NCBI RefSeq assembly: GCF_030812675.1
Contig: NZ_JAUSTE010000009.1
Location: forward strand, 124,001 to 188,000
Origin: Sinomonas atrocyanea
GTDB lineage: Bacteria; Actinomycetota; Actinomycetes; Actinomycetales; Micrococcaceae
Length of the DNA stretch: 64,000 nt
Direction of reading: 5' to 3'
A program made the translations under genes and the position numbers. Below the pieces are notes generated by a model. That model worked only from the letters and a program-made list of their open reading frames with translations. It was not told where the DNA came from and searched no databases. This document shows, piece by piece, positions 26,092-35,901 of this stretch (positions within the stretch are counted from its first letter, which is position 1; each line of letters begins with the position of its first letter).

Positions 26092-27150
26092 GTGACCTTC
26101 CGCCGAACGGCCGCCAAGCGCTATTGGGGGCGTTACGCAGTCGCCGGGCTTGCTGCAGCGGCAGTCGCTGCGAGTGTGCTGGCCGCCTCGACGCTGGCGT
26201 CGCATCCCGGCAGCACTGCTGCGGTCCCGACCGGCGTGGCAGTCACCCCGGCGGCGACACCGACCGGCTCTGGAAAAGCTGCCCTGGCTGGACCTACGGT
26301 TGCCGACTCCTTTGGCAACGTCGATTACTACACCGCAGTCCCGGGTGACACGACAGCGGCTGTGGCTGCGTCCTTCCGCATGACGGAGAGGAAACTCGCT
26401 GAATTCAACGGGATTCAGCCCGGCAGCGCATTGGTGCCCAACACCAGGCTTCGACTGATCCCCGCTCCAGGTCCAATCGACGGTGCGAAAGGGACGGCAA
26501 CCGTGGATACGAACGGTATACCCACCGGTTACACCATCGAGCCCGGTGACACCCTTGGCGGGATTACTTACCGGTTTGGAATCACAGAAGAACAGCTGGC
26601 CGAGGCGAACAAGGTGGCCTTCACGTACGAGAAAGGGAATGTCTACTTTGTCCGGACTGGCGCCTACATACAGCTCCAGAAGAACCCCGTTGACAGCCGA
26701 TCCGGTCGAGGGACGAGCGTCAGCAATTCCTTCGGCCAGGCCGTTTACTACACCACCGTCGACGGTGACTCTTTCGATAGCCTCGGCTACCAATTCCGTT
26801 GCACCACAGATCAGTTGCTGCGGTGGAACACGACCCTCACAGCAGACCGGCCCATCCCGCCCGGGACCAAGGTAAGACTCGTACCTGGTGAAGTCACGAT
26901 CGAGGGTGCGCATGGCACTTTCACCGCCGACGCCGACGGGATTCCCCTGACTTACACCACCGCGCCGGGGGACACCGAGCGTCAGGTGGCCTTTCGCTTC
27001 GGAGTGCCGGAGGTCGCGGATCTGGAACGGGCGAACCGCCCAGTCACGGGCACCAGCACCGTCTGGTACTCCTTCGCCGATCTGTCCTCGGGAGAGTTGG
27101 CCCCAGGTCAAACCATCAGCCTCGATCTGACCAAACCCATCCACAGATGA
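26092..27150 (+). CDS. Membrane-anchored protein with four LysM domains
   Basis: A 352-aa protein probably bound to the envelope. It starts with a basic segment (FRRTAAKRYWGR) and one hydrophobic helix, then four LysM modules at the motifs YYTAVPGDT, YTIEPGDTLGGITYRFGITE, YYTTVDGDS and YTTAPGDT. Modules 1-2 and 3-4 are a duplicated pair with matching linkers (GAKGTATVDTNGIPTGYT and GAHGTFTADADGIPLTYT). LysM binds peptidoglycan; no catalytic domain is present. The GTG at 26092 is chosen because TATGGT ends 6 nt upstream; in-frame ATGs at 25969 and 26077 lack ribosome sites. Base composition is less GC-rich than neighbours. Confidence 0.8.
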   Translation: MTFRRTAAKRYWGRYAVAGLAAAAVAASVLAASTLASHPGSTAAVPTGVAVTPAATPTGSGKAALAGPTVADSFGNVDYYTAVPGDTTAAVAASFRMTERKLAEFNGIQPGSALVPNTRLRLIPAPGPIDGAKGTATVDTNGIPTGYTIEPGDTLGGITYRFGITEEQLAEANKVAFTYEKGNVYFVRTGAYIQLQKNPVDSRSGRGTSVSNSFGQAVYYTTVDGDSFDSLGYQFRCTTDQLLRWNTTLTADRPIPPGTKVRLVPGEVTIEGAHGTFTADADGIPLTYTTAPGDTERQVAFRFGVPEVADLERANRPVTGTSTVWYSFADLSSGELAPGQTISLDLTKPIHR

Positions 27151-27719
27151 CCGTCACGAGCTTCTGGTTCCTGGCCAGGCCCCTTCACGAGGACTGGCCG
27201 GCGACGGCAGCGACTGTGGTGCGCACGCACGAGTTCGAGCGCGGTGCGGATCCTCGGCTACGGCGGGCCTCTCTGGGGAGACATCGGCCTCCCCCTCGTC
27301 GTGCTCGCCCAGCCTGTCCTCTGGGCCGCCGTGTTCCTTGCTCGTCACCGGCGCTGGGCTCCGGCGCGCGGGGAAGGCCGCAAGCGATCAGCCGTGGCGG
27401 TCCGTGACGGTGCGGTTCGTCTCACGCTCCCTCTACAAGGGTGGGGTCCGTGCTGCCTGGGCTCGTTGGTGCACGGCAAGCAGCGGGCCGAGAGAAACCG
27501 TCACAGCACGCCGGTCCGGGGGCAGGTGGTCCTGAATCAAGCAGCTAAGAGCACCCACAGGAGGTGACTCCCAAGAGGTGACTTTCAGATGGTTCCCTGT
27601 CTAGGGGCCGCGCGTCTGGGAGTTCCCGGGGAGTTTCCCCTCCCGTGCGCGACAACCCCCGGCTCCGGTCCTAGGGTGAAGGGGTCCGCCCCGGTCGTAC
27701 CGCGCGCAAGGAGCTGCCC
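27151..27719. other. Region between LysM gene and urease without a confident gene
   Basis: Short open frames exist, the best at 27244-27567 with one hydrophobic stretch (GLPLVVLAQPVLWAAVFLA), but codon use degrades after it and no ribosome site is clear. The last 60 bp must hold the urease promoter; TAGGGT near 27672 is a candidate -10. Confidence 0.55.
27553..27583 (-). repeat. Right arm of inverted repeat pair (AGGTGACT-rich)
   Basis: Reads CACAGGAGGTGACTCCCAAG then AGGTGACT; its reverse complement matches 22158-22190. Inside the arm the unit GAGGTGACT is repeated with a 14-bp period. See the left arm. Confidence 0.5.
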
Positions 27720-28022
<303 letters not shown>

Positions 28023-28031
28023 GAGCAGCCC

Positions 28032-28340
28032 ATGATCCCCGGCGAATACGTCCTGGCCGACGGCCCCGTGGTGTGCAACGAGGGGCGCGCGACGGTCGAG
28101 CTCGCGGTGACCAACACCGGCGACCGGCCCATCCAGGTCGGCTCCCACTTCCACTTCTCCGAGGCGAACCCGGCCCTGGACTTCGACCGCGCGGCCGCGC
28201 GCGGCTTCCACCTCGACATCCCGGCGGGCACCGCCGTCCGGTTCGAGCCGGGGGACCGGAAGACGGTCCGCCTGGTGGCCATGGCGGGGGCGAGGGCCGT
28301 GTACGGCTTCTCCAATGCCGTCAACGGACCCCTCGACTGA
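28032..28340 (+). CDS. ureB: Urease beta subunit
   Basis: A 102-aa subunit with the beta-fold signature [20 protein letters not shown] and [10 protein letters not shown]-type end ([19 protein letters not shown]). It starts 9 nt after ureA with TAGGAGC as ribosome site. Separate ureA and ureB genes match the common bacterial three-subunit arrangement. Confidence 0.97.
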   Translation: MIPGEYVLADGPVVCNEGRATVELAVTNTGDRPIQVGSHFHFSEANPALDFDRAAARGFHLDIPAGTAVRFEPGDRKTVRLVAMAGARAVYGFSNAVNGPLD

Positions 28341-28367
28341 ATCGGACCCGGCGGCAGGAGGAGATCC

Positions 28368-30095
28368 ATGAGCTTCGAGATGAGCCGGCGCCAGTACGCC
28401 GACCTCTACGGACCGACCCGGGGCGACTGCGTGCGCCTGGCCGACACAGACCTCTTCCTCGAGATCGAGGATGACCTCACCGGCCACGGCGACGAGGCGG
28501 TCTTCGGCGGGGGGAAGGTCATCCGCGACGGGATGGGCCAGGACGGCAACACCGTGCGCGACGGTGCGCCCGGGGACCTCGAGGTGGCGGACACGGTGAT
28601 CACGAGCGTGATCGTCCTGGACTACACCGGGATCTACAAGGCCGACCTCGGGCTGCGCGACGGGCGGATCCTGGCGATCGGCAAGGCCGGCAACCCGAAC
28701 ATCATGGACGGGGTGACGATCGTGATCGGGCCCAGCACCGAGGTCATCTCCGGGGAGGGCCGGATCGTTACGGCCGGCGGGATCGACACCCACATCCACT
28801 TCATCAGCCCCGACCAGTTCGCCACCGCCCTCAACTCCGGGATCACCACCTTCATCGGCGGCGGGACCGGCCCGGCCGAGGGCACCAAGGCGACCACGGT
28901 CACGCCCGGGCCGTGGAACCTCGCGAACATGCTCAAGGCGGTCGAGGACGTGCCGCTCAACGTGGGCTTCCTCGGCAAGGGCCACGCGAGCTCCGTCGGG
29001 CCGCTGGCCGAGCAGATCAAGGCGGGGGCGATCGGGCTCAAGGTCCACGAGGACTGGGGGGCCACCGCCGCGGCCATCGACAACTCGCTCAAGGTGGCCG
29101 ACCAGTACGACGTCCAGGTCGCCATCCACACGGACACGCTCAACGAGGGCGGCTTCGTCGAGGACACCATCGCGGCGATCGCCGGCCGGGTGATCCACAC
29201 GTACCACACCGAGGGAGCCGGCGGCGGGCACGCCCCTGACATCATCCGGATCGCCGGGCTGCCCAACGTGCTGCCGGCCTCGACCAACCCCACGCTGCCC
29301 TACACGCGCAACACCGAAGAAGAGCACCTCGACATGCTCATGGTGTGCCACCACCTCAACCCTGACATCCCAGAGGACGTGGCGTTCGCGGACTCGAGGA
29401 TCCGGCCCGAGACCATCGCGGCGGAAGACGTCCTGCAGGACCTGGGGGTCTTCTCGATCACGAGCTCCGACTCGCAGGCGATGGGCCGCGTGGGCGAGGT
29501 CGTCATCCGGACCTGGCAGGTCGCGGACAAGATGAAGGCCCAGCGCGGCAAGCTCGAGGGGGACAGCGCCCGCGGGGACAACTTCCGCATCAAGCGGTAC
29601 ATCTCCAAATACACGATCAACCCGGCCATCGCCCACGGCGTGGCCGAGTACATCGGCAGCATCGAGGTGGGCAAGCTCGCCGACCTCGTCCTGTGGGACC
29701 CCGCGTTCTTCGGCGTCAAGCCCTACGCGATCCTCAAGGGGGGCCAGATCGTCAGCTCGCTCATGGGAGACTCCAACGGGTCGATCCCCACGCCGCAGCC
29801 GCAGACCATGCGCGCCGCGTTCGGGGCGATGGGCACGGCCGTGCACGACTCCTCGATCACCTTCATGTCCCAGGCAGCCGTGGACGCCGGCGTGCCCGAG
29901 GCCCTCGGCCTGCGAAAGCGCGTCCGCCCGGTCCGCGGCATCCGGAACCTGCGCAAGGCAGACCTGAAGTTCAACGGGGAGACGCCGCAGATCGAGGTGG
30001 ACCCCGAGACCTACGAGGTCAGGGTCGATGGCGAGCAGGCCACCTGCGACCCGGTGGACGTCCTGCCGATGGCCCAGCGCTACTTCCTCTTCTGA
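28368..30095 (+). CDS. ureC: Urease alpha (catalytic) subunit
   Basis: The 575-aa dinickel catalytic subunit. Ni ligands are visible in [11 protein letters not shown]; the lysine to be carbamylated is in [11 protein letters not shown]; further ligands lie in [10 protein letters not shown] and [15 protein letters not shown]; the mobile flap is [20 protein letters not shown] with the catalytic His. Length and the [12 protein letters not shown] segment are standard, with no truncation. AGGAGGAG precedes the ATG. Confidence 0.98.
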   Translation: MSFEMSRRQYADLYGPTRGDCVRLADTDLFLEIEDDLTGHGDEAVFGGGKVIRDGMGQDGNTVRDGAPGDLEVADTVITSVIVLDYTGIYKADLGLRDGRILAIGKAGNPNIMDGVTIVIGPSTEVISGEGRIVTAGGIDTHIHFISPDQFATALNSGITTFIGGGTGPAEGTKATTVTPGPWNLANMLKAVEDVPLNVGFLGKGHASSVGPLAEQIKAGAIGLKVHEDWGATAAAIDNSLKVADQYDVQVAIHTDTLNEGGFVEDTIAAIAGRVIHTYHTEGAGGGHAPDIIRIAGLPNVLPASTNPTLPYTRNTEEEHLDMLMVCHHLNPDIPEDVAFADSRIRPETIAAEDVLQDLGVFSITSSDSQAMGRVGEVVIRTWQVADKMKAQRGKLEGDSARGDNFRIKRYISKYTINPAIAHGVAEYIGSIEVGKLADLVLWDPAFFGVKPYAILKGGQIVSSLMGDSNGSIPTPQPQTMRAAFGAMGTAVHDSSITFMSQAAVDAGVPEALGLRKRVRPVRGIRNLRKADLKFNGETPQIEVDPETYEVRVDGEQATCDPVDVLPMAQRYFLF

Positions 30096-30120
30096 GGCTG
30101 ACGGAAGGATGGTCTTCTCG

Positions 30121-30606
30121 ATGATCGTTGAAGCCGTTGCAGGCAACGTCTCCGAGCTCACCGACGACGAGCTCGAGGGGCTGCACGTGGAGAAGGTCGT
30201 GCTGCCCAGCGCCGCCCTCGTCCGGCGCATCCAGCGGGTCACGACGGACCACGGCCGCGAGATCGGGCTGCGGCTCGCCGCGGCCCCGGGGCCCGACGGC
30301 GACCTCCGGGACGGCGACATCCTCGTGCGGGACGAGCACGGCGTCGTCGTGGTCTCCGTCGAGGCCACCGACGTGCTCGTGATCGCCCCCCGGTCGATCC
30401 ACGAAATGGGGGTGACCGCGCACGCCCTCGGCAACCGGCACCTGCAGGCGCAGTTCTTCGACGCCGCCTCCGAGTATGGGGCGGAGGTCATGGTGGTCCA
30501 GTACGACCACACCGTCCAGGACTACCTCGACCACCACCGGGTCCCCTACGCCCGGGGCGACCGGGTGATGCCCGTGCCGTTCCGCCATGCCGGGCACACG
30601 CACTGA
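30121..30606 (+). CDS. ureE: Urease accessory metallochaperone UreE
   Basis: A 161-aa nickel chaperone that delivers Ni to the UreD-F-G-apourease complex. The conserved ALGNRHLQAQF holds the metal-binding His at the dimer interface, and the tail RHAGHTH adds histidines without a long poly-His run. The ATG at 30121 (MIVEAVAGN) is preferred; an in-frame ATG at 30109 sits directly against the GGAAGG ribosome site and is less likely. Confidence 0.95.
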   Translation: MIVEAVAGNVSELTDDELEGLHVEKVVLPSAALVRRIQRVTTDHGREIGLRLAAAPGPDGDLRDGDILVRDEHGVVVVSVEATDVLVIAPRSIHEMGVTAHALGNRHLQAQFFDAASEYGAEVMVVQYDHTVQDYLDHHRVPYARGDRVMPVPFRHAGHTH

Positions 30607-31315
30607 CGGGCGCGCGGACGTGACGGACTGGCTCCTGCCGCTGCTGCAGCTGTGCGACTCGGCCCTGCCGACCGGGGCCTTCGCCCACAGCTTCGGGCTC
30701 GAGACCTACCTCGACCGCGGCGCCGTCCACGACGAGGCCAGCTTCCGGGCGTGGCTCGAGCAGTTCCTCGACCACCAGCTCGTGCCGGCCGACGGGCTCG
30801 CGGTGCGCCTCGCCGCCGAGGCGAGCGCCGGCGTCGAACGTGGCGCCGCGGACGACCTCGACGACCTCGACGCCCTCCTGCACGCCCAGGCCCTCCCGCT
30901 CCAGCTCCGCACCGCGGGGGTGACCATGGGCCGGCGGCTGATCGAGATCGGCCGGAACGCGCTGCCGGGGTCCCGGCTCGAGCGGTACGGGCAGCTCGTG
31001 GACGCCGGGCGCTGCCGCGGGCACCAGGCCATCGCCTTCGCGCTCATCGGGGCGGACCACGGCGTGCCCGCGCACGACCTCGTGCGCGCGTACCTGTTCT
31101 CCGCCGTGACCACCCTGACGCAGAACGCGGTCCGCGGCGTGCCCCTGGGCCAGAACGCGGGCCAGCGGGTCCTCGGCGCCCTGCGGCCCCGCGTGGACGC
31201 AGCCGCGGACCGGATCCGCGGGCTCGAGCGCAGGGACCTCGGCGCCGTGCCGCCGGGGCTCGAGATCGCCCAGATGCAGCACGAGACCCAGAGGGCCCGG
31301 CTCTTCATGAGCTGA
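30587..31315 (+). CDS. ureF: Urease accessory protein UreF
   Basis: An all-helical protein of 242 aa that regulates the UreG GTPase during nickel insertion. Features: LQLCDSALPTGAFAHSFGLE, the RCRGHQAIAFALIG region and AVTTLTQNAVRGVPLGQNAG. The ATG at 30587 overlaps ureE by 20 nt; a GTG at 30620 (VTDWLLPLLQ) is an alternative just after the ureE stop. Confidence 0.95.
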   Translation: MPGTRTDGRADVTDWLLPLLQLCDSALPTGAFAHSFGLETYLDRGAVHDEASFRAWLEQFLDHQLVPADGLAVRLAAEASAGVERGAADDLDDLDALLHAQALPLQLRTAGVTMGRRLIEIGRNALPGSRLERYGQLVDAGRCRGHQAIAFALIGADHGVPAHDLVRAYLFSAVTTLTQNAVRGVPLGQNAGQRVLGALRPRVDAAADRIRGLERRDLGAVPPGLEIAQMQHETQRARLFMS

Positions 31316-31333
31316 CGACGGAAGGACAGCAGC

Positions 31334-31945
31334 ATGCACCCGGTGAAGATCGGAATCGGCGGCCCTGTGGGAGCCGGCAAGACCCAGCTCGTGGAGCGCC
31401 TGACCCGCGCGCTGAGCCACGAGATCTCCATGGCCGCCATCACGAACGACATCTACACGGTCGAGGACGCCAAGATCCTCGCGCGCACGAGCGTGCTCCC
31501 GCTTGACCGGATCGTGGGCCTCGAGACCGGCGGCTGCCCGCACACCGCGATCCGCGAGGACACCTCGATGAACCAGGCCGCCGTGGACCGGCTCATCGAG
31601 GCGCACCCCGACCTGCAGGTGATCTTCATCGAGTCCGGCGGGGACAACCTCTCGGCGACGTTCAGCCCCGAGCTCGTGGACTTCTCCATCTACATCATCG
31701 ACGTGGCGCAGGGGGAGAAGATCCCGCGCAAGGCCGGGCAGGGCATGATCAAGTCGGACCTGTTCATCATCAACAAGACGGACCTCGCCCCGCACGTGGG
31801 CGCCGACCTGTCCGTGATGGAGGCGGACTCGCGGGAATTCCGCGGCGAGAAGGCCTTCTGCTTCACGAACCTCAAGACGGACGAGGGGCTCGAGCAGGTG
31901 GTCCACTGGCTCAAGCACGACGTCCTCATGGTGGACCTCGTATGA
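31334..31945 (+). CDS. ureG: Urease accessory GTPase UreG
   Basis: A 203-aa SIMIBI-class GTPase that powers nickel loading. P-loop [15 protein letters not shown], the CPH-type metal motif in [32 protein letters not shown] and the NKTD base-recognition motif are all present. The stop overlaps the ureD start (ATGA). Confidence 0.97.
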   Translation: MHPVKIGIGGPVGAGKTQLVERLTRALSHEISMAAITNDIYTVEDAKILARTSVLPLDRIVGLETGGCPHTAIREDTSMNQAAVDRLIEAHPDLQVIFIESGGDNLSATFSPELVDFSIYIIDVAQGEKIPRKAGQGMIKSDLFIINKTDLAPHVGADLSVMEADSREFRGEKAFCFTNLKTDEGLEQVVHWLKHDVLMVDLV

Positions 31946-32775
31946 GCCTGCTCGCCCGGGGCGAGCTCGACCTCGTGATCGGCCTGCGGGGGGAGCGGTC
32001 CGTGGCCGCCGCGCAGTACCACCGCGGGGCGCTGCGCGTGCTGCGCCCTATGTACCTGGACGGGACCGGCCAGGTGACGTACGTCGTCGTCAATCCCGGC
32101 GGCGCGTACCTGGACGGCGACCGCTACCGCCTGGGCGTGACCGTCCAGGACGGTGCCCAGCTGCTGCTCACCACCCAGGCCGCGACCAAGGTGTACCGCA
32201 CGCCGCGGGACCGGGTCGCCCAGGACCTGACGGTCCGGCTCGGCCCCGGGAGCCGGTTCGACTACCTCCCGGACCAGCTCATCGCCTACCGGGCCTCCCG
32301 CTACGAGCAGGAGACGCGGATCGAGATGGACCCGTCCGCGAGCCTCGTCGTGGCGGAGGTCGTGACCCCGGGCTGGTCGCCGTCCGGGGCGCCGTTCGGC
32401 TACGAGAGGCTCCGCCTGCGCACCGAGGTCACCATGGGCGGCCGGCCCGTGGCCCTGGACAACCTCGTCCTCGAGCCCTCGGCGAGCCGGGGCGGGATGG
32501 CGGCCCTCGGGCTGCTCGAAGGCCGCTCCCACCTCGGCTCGCTGCTCGTGGTGGACCCGCGCGCGGGCGAGGAGACGGTGGGCCTGGCCAGGGCGCTCCT
32601 CGCCGAGCGGGCAGGGGACCTGCTCGGGGGCGTCTCGGCCCTGCCCGTGCCAGGATTCGCGCTGAGGGTCCTCGGCCGCTCGACGCAGGCCGTGGACGGG
32701 CTCCTCCTGGCCGTGGTCAACGCGCTCCGCGCCGCCTGGCACGGGCAGGGCGCTCTGGACCTGCGCAAGTACTGA
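31942..32775 (+). CDS. ureD: Urease accessory protein UreD (UreH)
   Basis: A 277-aa scaffold that docks the UreF-UreG complex onto apourease. Conserved parts: [32 protein letters not shown], and [18 protein letters not shown]. Last gene of the operon. No nickel or urea transporter gene is adjacent, so uptake depends on genes elsewhere. Confidence 0.95.
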   Translation: MSLLARGELDLVIGLRGERSVAAAQYHRGALRVLRPMYLDGTGQVTYVVVNPGGAYLDGDRYRLGVTVQDGAQLLLTTQAATKVYRTPRDRVAQDLTVRLGPGSRFDYLPDQLIAYRASRYEQETRIEMDPSASLVVAEVVTPGWSPSGAPFGYERLRLRTEVTMGGRPVALDNLVLEPSASRGGMAALGLLEGRSHLGSLLVVDPRAGEETVGLARALLAERAGDLLGGVSALPVPGFALRVLGRSTQAVDGLLLAVVNALRAAWHGQGALDLRKY

Positions 32776-32810
32776 CGCTGCTGGGGAGCCGTGCGGGCGA
32801 TACTGGGCAG

Positions 32811-33731
32811 ATGCGCGAACTCGTGGTCCTCGGCACCGCCTCGCAGGTGCCCACCCGGGCCCGCAACCACAACGGCTACCTCCTGCTCTGGGACGGTGAG
32901 GGGATCCTCTTCGACCCGGGCGAGGGCACGCAGCGGCAGATGATCCACGCCGGCGCGGCCGCGACGAAGGTGACGCGCATCTGCCTCACCCACGTCCACG
33001 GGGACCACTGCTACGGGCTGCCCGGGGTGCTCTCGCGCCTGGCCCTCGACCGCGTGGAGCATCCCGTCCACCTGCACTACCCCGCCTCGGGGGAGGGCAC
33101 GGTCCGGGCCCTCGTCTCGGTGTCGACGCCGGGGATCGACCTGCGCCTTGTGCCGCACGGCGCGGCCGGCGAGATCGCCGCCGGGCTCGCGGTGGAGCCC
33201 CTCAGGCACCGCATCGACACCTTCGGCTACCGGCTCGCCGAGCCGGACGGGCGCACGATCGTGCGGGAGCGGCTCGCTGCCGCCGGCATCCGCGGCCCGG
33301 ACGTGGCGCGCCTGCAGCGCGAGGGCCGCCTCCGCCGCGTGCGGCTCGAGGACGTGAGCGTCCCCCGGCGGGGGCAGCGCTTCGCCTTCGTCATGGACAC
33401 CGCCCCGTGCGAGGGTGCCGAGGCGCTGGCCGACGGCGCCGACCTCCTCGTCGCCGAGTGCACGTTCAGCGACGACGACGCCGCGCTCGCCGAGCAGTAC
33501 CTCCACCTCACCGCCGGGCAGGCGGGCGCGCTCGCCGGATCCGCCGGGGCCCGGAACCTCGTGCTGACGCACTTCTCGTCCCGGTATCCCGAGGTGGGCG
33601 GGCTGGAAGGCCAGGCGCGGCGGCGGGCGGGGAACGCCGTCGTGCGCGCCGCCGCGGACCTGGACAGGTTCGGCTTCCCGCGGCGGCGCGGGGCCTGGAT
33701 GGGGGAGGGGGACCGCGATGGCGACGGGTAG
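32811..33731 (+). CDS. rnz: Ribonuclease Z
   Basis: A 306-aa metallo-beta-lactamase-fold endonuclease that removes 3' trailers from tRNA precursors. Metal-binding motif [44 protein letters not shown] and the late LTHFSSRY histidine are present. The start is leaderless (GATACT ends 6 nt upstream), almost identical to the MarR promoter at 1523. It overlaps soxR by 14 nt. Confidence 0.93.
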   Translation: MRELVVLGTASQVPTRARNHNGYLLLWDGEGILFDPGEGTQRQMIHAGAAATKVTRICLTHVHGDHCYGLPGVLSRLALDRVEHPVHLHYPASGEGTVRALVSVSTPGIDLRLVPHGAAGEIAAGLAVEPLRHRIDTFGYRLAEPDGRTIVRERLAAAGIRGPDVARLQREGRLRRVRLEDVSVPRRGQRFAFVMDTAPCEGAEALADGADLLVAECTFSDDDAALAEQYLHLTAGQAGALAGSAGARNLVLTHFSSRYPEVGGLEGQARRRAGNAVVRAAADLDRFGFPRRRGAWMGEGDRDGDG

Positions 33732-34164
33732 CGGCGAGGCGGAGGAGCTGACGGTGGGCCAGCTGGCGGCGCGCAGCGGGCTCTCCGTCTCCGCGCTGCA
33801 CTTCTACGAGCGGCAGGGGCTCATCCACAGCCGCCGCACGTCCGGGAACCAGCGGCGCTACCCGCGCTCGATCCTGCGGCGCGTGGCCGTCATCAAGGCC
33901 GCCCACCGCGCCGGCATCCCGCTGGCCACGGTCGCGGACGCGTTCGAGCTGCTCCCGCACGACGGCGTGCCCACCCAGCAGGACTGGGGCCGGCTCTCGA
34001 GGACGTGGCGCGACGAGATCGACGGGCGGATCGCGCGGCTCGAGCACCTGCGGGACCGGCTCGACGGGTGCATCGCGTGCGGCTGCCTCTCGCTCTCGAC
34101 CTGCAGCCTCGTCAACCCGGAGGACAGGCTCGGCACGTCCGGGGCTTCGGCACTCGAGCCGTAG
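33718..34164 (+). CDS. soxR: Redox-sensing MerR-family regulator SoxR
   Basis: A 148-aa MerR-type activator with a [2Fe-2S] cluster. The DNA-binding part is [20 protein letters not shown]; the cluster ligands are C118, C121, C123 and C129 ([12 protein letters not shown], the CX2CXCX5C SoxR signature). It is activated by oxidation by redox-cycling compounds. It overlaps rnz and is followed by a strong SoxR box controlling the next gene. Confidence 0.95.
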   Translation: MATGSGEAEELTVGQLAARSGLSVSALHFYERQGLIHSRRTSGNQRRYPRSILRRVAVIKAAHRAGIPLATVADAFELLPHDGVPTQQDWGRLSRTWRDEIDGRIARLEHLRDRLDGCIACGCLSLSTCSLVNPEDRLGTSGASALEP

Positions 34165-34186
34165 GGGTGACAATGGTCACGTTCGA

Positions 34187-34217
34187 TTGACCTCAACGAT
34201 TGTTGAGGTCCTAGCGT
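34187..34217 (+). promoter_or_regulatory. SoxR box within a 19-bp-spacer promoter
   Basis: A perfect 9-bp inverted repeat, GACCTCAAC-GATT-GTTGAGGTC (34189-34210, written in parts), keeps the CCTCAA-6-TTGAGG core of known SoxR sites. It sits between -35 TTGACC (34187-34192) and -10 TAGCGT (34212-34217). The spacer is 19 bp, the over-long spacing that MerR-family activators correct by DNA distortion. It lies between soxR and the flavin reductase gene. Confidence 0.85.
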
Positions 34218-34263
34218 CGTAGGAGGTCCCGAGGTGCTCGGGCGCCCCGACGAAAGACCAGGC

Positions 34264-34788
34264 ATGACTGTGACCCCGACCTTCCTGAGCGTCTCCGGCG
34301 CCGACTCCGCCCTCTTCCGGGACGCCTTCCGCTCCCACCCGGCGGGGGTGGCCGTGGTGACGGCCGCGAGCCCCGAGGGGCCGGTGGGGCTCACGGCCTC
34401 CTCCGTCGCGTCGGTGGCGGTCGATCCGCCCTCGCTGGCCTTGTCCGTCTCCGGCGGCCGCTCGGCCGTGCACATCGCGGAGGCGGACACCGTCCTGGTC
34501 CACCTCGCCGACGCCGGGCAGGTCGGCCTGGTCCGCACGTTCGCCACCCCTGGCTCCCCCCGGTTCACCGACGCGATGGACTGGGAGGAGCTCCCCACCG
34601 GTGAGCCCTGGCTCCGCGCCGCGCCCTGGGCGCTGCGCTGCGCCATCACGCACCGGGTGCCCGTGGGCGGCTCCGTGCTGCTGGCCGCGACCGTGCTCGA
34701 GGTGCTCGCCCAGGGGCACCACGGTGCGCCGCTCGTGTACCACGACCGCGCGTTCCACGCGCTGGGCGCGCATTCGCGGGTCGACTGA
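34264..34788 (+). CDS. Flavin reductase-like (FMN-binding) protein
   Basis: A 174-aa flavin-reductase-domain protein (split-barrel FMN fold). Signature parts: FRDAFRSHPAGVAVVTAASP, GLTASSVASVAVDPPSLALS, and the late VPVGGSVLLAATVLEVLA. Such proteins reduce flavins with NAD(P)H, often for a partner monooxygenase; none is adjacent. A GTG at 34234 with AGGAGG 7 nt upstream is an alternative start, but the SoxR promoter would start transcription within or just before that ribosome site, so 34264 is used. Predicted to be SoxR-induced. Confidence 0.85.
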   Translation: MTVTPTFLSVSGADSALFRDAFRSHPAGVAVVTAASPEGPVGLTASSVASVAVDPPSLALSVSGGRSAVHIAEADTVLVHLADAGQVGLVRTFATPGSPRFTDAMDWEELPTGEPWLRAAPWALRCAITHRVPVGGSVLLAATVLEVLAQGHHGAPLVYHDRAFHALGAHSRVD

Positions 34789-34924
34789 TTCTCGGCTGGT
34801 GCGAGGGCCTCGCTGGAGGTGAGCGAGTAGGCGTCGACGCCGGCACTCGCCTCGAGCTCGGGCGTCAGACGACGCTTCCTCTGGCCGTACGATCGTCAAG
34901 AACGCCCGCGTCCGCTCATGTGTG

Positions 34925-34938
34925 GAAACGATCGTTTC
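34925..34938. repeat. 14-bp perfect palindrome GAAACGATCGTTTC
   Basis: Lies about 115 bp upstream of the resolvase relic in an A/T-richer stretch. It could be a resolvase res half-site pair or an unrelated operator; the sequence alone does not decide. Confidence 0.5.
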
Positions 34939-35052
34939 TGAGACAGTTCGTAGACACCCTTAAGCTGCCACGGATTTCCAAGGCTCGATCTGTAATGTTT
35001 GTCGTGTACGCGACTATGTTTTGCTTTCCCCTGTTGCTGATACGGTTCGCGC

Positions 35053-35632
35053 ATGCGGGTGGGCACGGAAGGGTCTCGACGAGGGACCAGCATGTAGATG
35101 CCCAGCAGGATGCTCTTGCGGCGGCCGGTTGCGAGCAGGTCTTCGTGGACTCGGCCTCCGGGAAGCTCGCCTCCCGGCCTGGGCTGGAGAAGGCGCTGCT
35201 GTCGGCGAACAGGGCGGGGGACCAGCTGGTGGTACCAAGCTGGACAGGCTCGGTCGGTCGCTAGAAAACCTGATCGAGGTCTCCAAACACCTCGAGGCCA
35301 CGGGCGTGGACCTGGTGGTCCTGGACCAGGGGATCGACACCTCGACCCCGGTGGGGAAGATGTTCTTCCACATCCTCGGTGCGATCGCGGAGTTCGAGCA
35401 CGCACTGATGTCCGAACGGACGCGTGACGGCCTCGCGGCGGCCAGGGCTCGCGGCCGCACCGGTGGGCAGAAGCCCAAGCTCGGACCACGGCAGGTGCGC
35501 CTGGCCCGGGAGATGTACGAGGAGACCGGCCCTGACGGTAAGCGTGTCCACACGGTGGCGCAGATCGCCGCCGAGTTCGGAGTCACTCGGCCGACCACCT
35601 ACCGGCACCTCTCGAAGCAGTCAGGGCGCTGA
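35053..35632 (+). pseudogene. Frameshifted serine recombinase (resolvase/invertase)
   Basis: The product would be a resolvase of about 190 aa, but the frame is broken twice. MRVG is followed, after an apparent 2-nt loss near 35064, by GRVSTRDQHVDAQQDALAAA and SGKLASRPGLEKAL. A second break near 35233, where one base is missing from the LVVTKLDRLGRS codons, leads into KLDRLGRSLENLIEVSKHLE, FFHILGAIAEFEHALMSERT and a C-terminal helix-turn-helix (VAQIAAEFGVTRPTTYRHLS). The catalytic Ser region (RVS) and the arginines of DRLGRS survive. It is the only clear mobile-element gene in the window and marks the boundary before the dioxygenase operon. Confidence 0.85.
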
Positions 35633-35839
35633 CGTCGGAACAAGAGCCCCCAGCCAGTGCTTCCGCCCTCGGCCGGGCTCTTCAGGAGCGACTGGTCGAG
35701 GTCGGTGTCTGGAGGAATCCGGGGCCGTGCCGGTGAAGGCCCTTCTAGCGACCGGCGCCTCGGTCGCAGAACGCCCCCGTTCAATGGGTGTGCGGCCGGT
35801 GTGGTTCGGCGGCGGACGCCTCATGAGGGGAGATGGTGG

Positions 35840-35884
35840 GGTGCCGCCGGCGCATCGTGCAAACGGTGAATGCTCGGCGGCACC
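35840..35884. terminator. Hairpin downstream of the dioxygenase operon
   Basis: Perfect 10-bp arms (GGTGCCGCCG / CGGCGGCACC) with a 25-nt loop lie 17 bp past the stop of the last leftward gene. A good candidate terminator for that operon. Confidence 0.6.
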
Positions 35885-35901
35885 CGTGTCCTGAGCCGAG
35901 G

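Noticed and set aside
27244-27567. A 107-codon frame upstream of urease with one hydrophobic stretch
   Set aside because: Coding character is lost after about 40 codons and the frame ends in the repeat arm. It could be a fragment but is not supported as a gene.
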